From positions 62,001 to 126,000 of the forward strand of contig NZ_JAUSRO010000009.1 in the NCBI RefSeq assembly GCF_030811835.1: a stretch of DNA of 64,000 bases. Direction: 5' to 3'. Of the stretch, positions 63,988 through 64,000 are shown one piece after another. The notes under the pieces are model-generated. The model made no database searches. It had not been told where the DNA came from and worked only from the letters and a program-made list of their open reading frames with translations. Origin of the DNA: Variovorax ginsengisoli (GTDB lineage: Bacteria; Pseudomonadota; Gammaproteobacteria; Burkholderiales; Burkholderiaceae_C). Position 1 is the first letter of the stretch. Each line of letters begins with the position of its first letter. A program made the translations under genes and the position numbers.

Positions 63988-64000
63988 GGGATGTCGTCTC

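Overview
The window is GC-rich DNA with dense genes, many divergent regulator/operon pairs and five Bug-type (tripartite tricarboxylate) periplasmic binding proteins, plus two Burkholderiales-type porins. This combination points to a beta-proteobacterium of the Comamonadaceae, Variovorax-like or a close relative; the genus is an inference, because no rRNA or other marker gene is present. Most of the window is accessory catabolic and transport capacity rather than housekeeping.

Layout. 1-8.7 kb: a GFA-family protein, a polyamine-type ABC importer (binding protein divergent from ATPase-permease-permease) and nitrogen-heterocycle enzymes (CDA-fold deaminase, MtaD/TrzA-like amidohydrolase, PuuE-like hydrolase, Asp/Glu-racemase-fold protein). 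8.7-11.5 kb: a graveyard with an internally deleted IS481 transposase, an IstB fragment, a carboxymuconolactone-decarboxylase-like remnant and a tRNA T-arm-like stretch, flanking an intact TPM-domain gene. 11.5-16.9 kb: a minus-strand operon of Fe-alcohol dehydrogenase, MHS transporter and ketoglutarate-semialdehyde-type dehydrogenase, with a divergent LysR gene. 16.9-24.3 kb: nitroreductase, MFS exporter, a protein with a Ser/Gly/Cys tail, a degenerate tyrosine recombinase, an M48 lipoprotein protease, and a LysR/TSUP exporter pair. 24.4-30.4 kb: a minus-strand operon of carnitine-dehydrogenase-like enzyme, feruloyl-CoA-synthetase-like ligase, BKACE cleavage enzyme and a frameshifted Liv-type binding protein, beside a Crp/Fnr gene. 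30.5-33.8 kb: a GAF-PAS protein, a 0.6 kb AT-rich stretch with no gene, a Bug protein and a GntR gene. 34-36.6 kb: oxidoreductase, Bug protein and RraA-type aldolase. 36.7-46.7 kb: an eight-gene operon (FAH hydrolase, HyuA, HyuB, 126-aa protein, CobW GTPase, MFS, Bug, porin) with a divergent LysR gene. 47.8-51.8 kb: porin, TetR, metal hydrolase and Bug protein, with the same TetR-type operator in both promoter regions. 52-64 kb: DNA ligase D, PhoD phosphatase, a LuxR-type response regulator, an OmpA-like protein, a hybrid histidine kinase, a proline-repeat lipoprotein, a maleylacetoacetate-isomerase-like remnant and a fifth Bug protein.

How it works together. Several blocks are self-contained uptake-and-catabolism modules: outer-membrane porin, periplasmic binding protein, inner-membrane carrier and cytoplasmic enzymes under one divergent regulator. 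The clearest is 36.7-46.7 kb, where a CobW metallochaperone-type GTPase and an unknown 126-aa protein are translationally coupled to a HyuA/HyuB pair. That is the best candidate here for an undescribed enzyme system. The racemase-fold protein without catalytic cysteines (7.9-8.7 kb), the BKACE/carnitine-dehydrogenase/feruloyl-CoA-ligase combination (25.6-29.5 kb) and the paired TetR operators (48.9/49.7 kb) are the next most interesting. Functions are read from sequence alone and substrates are not established.
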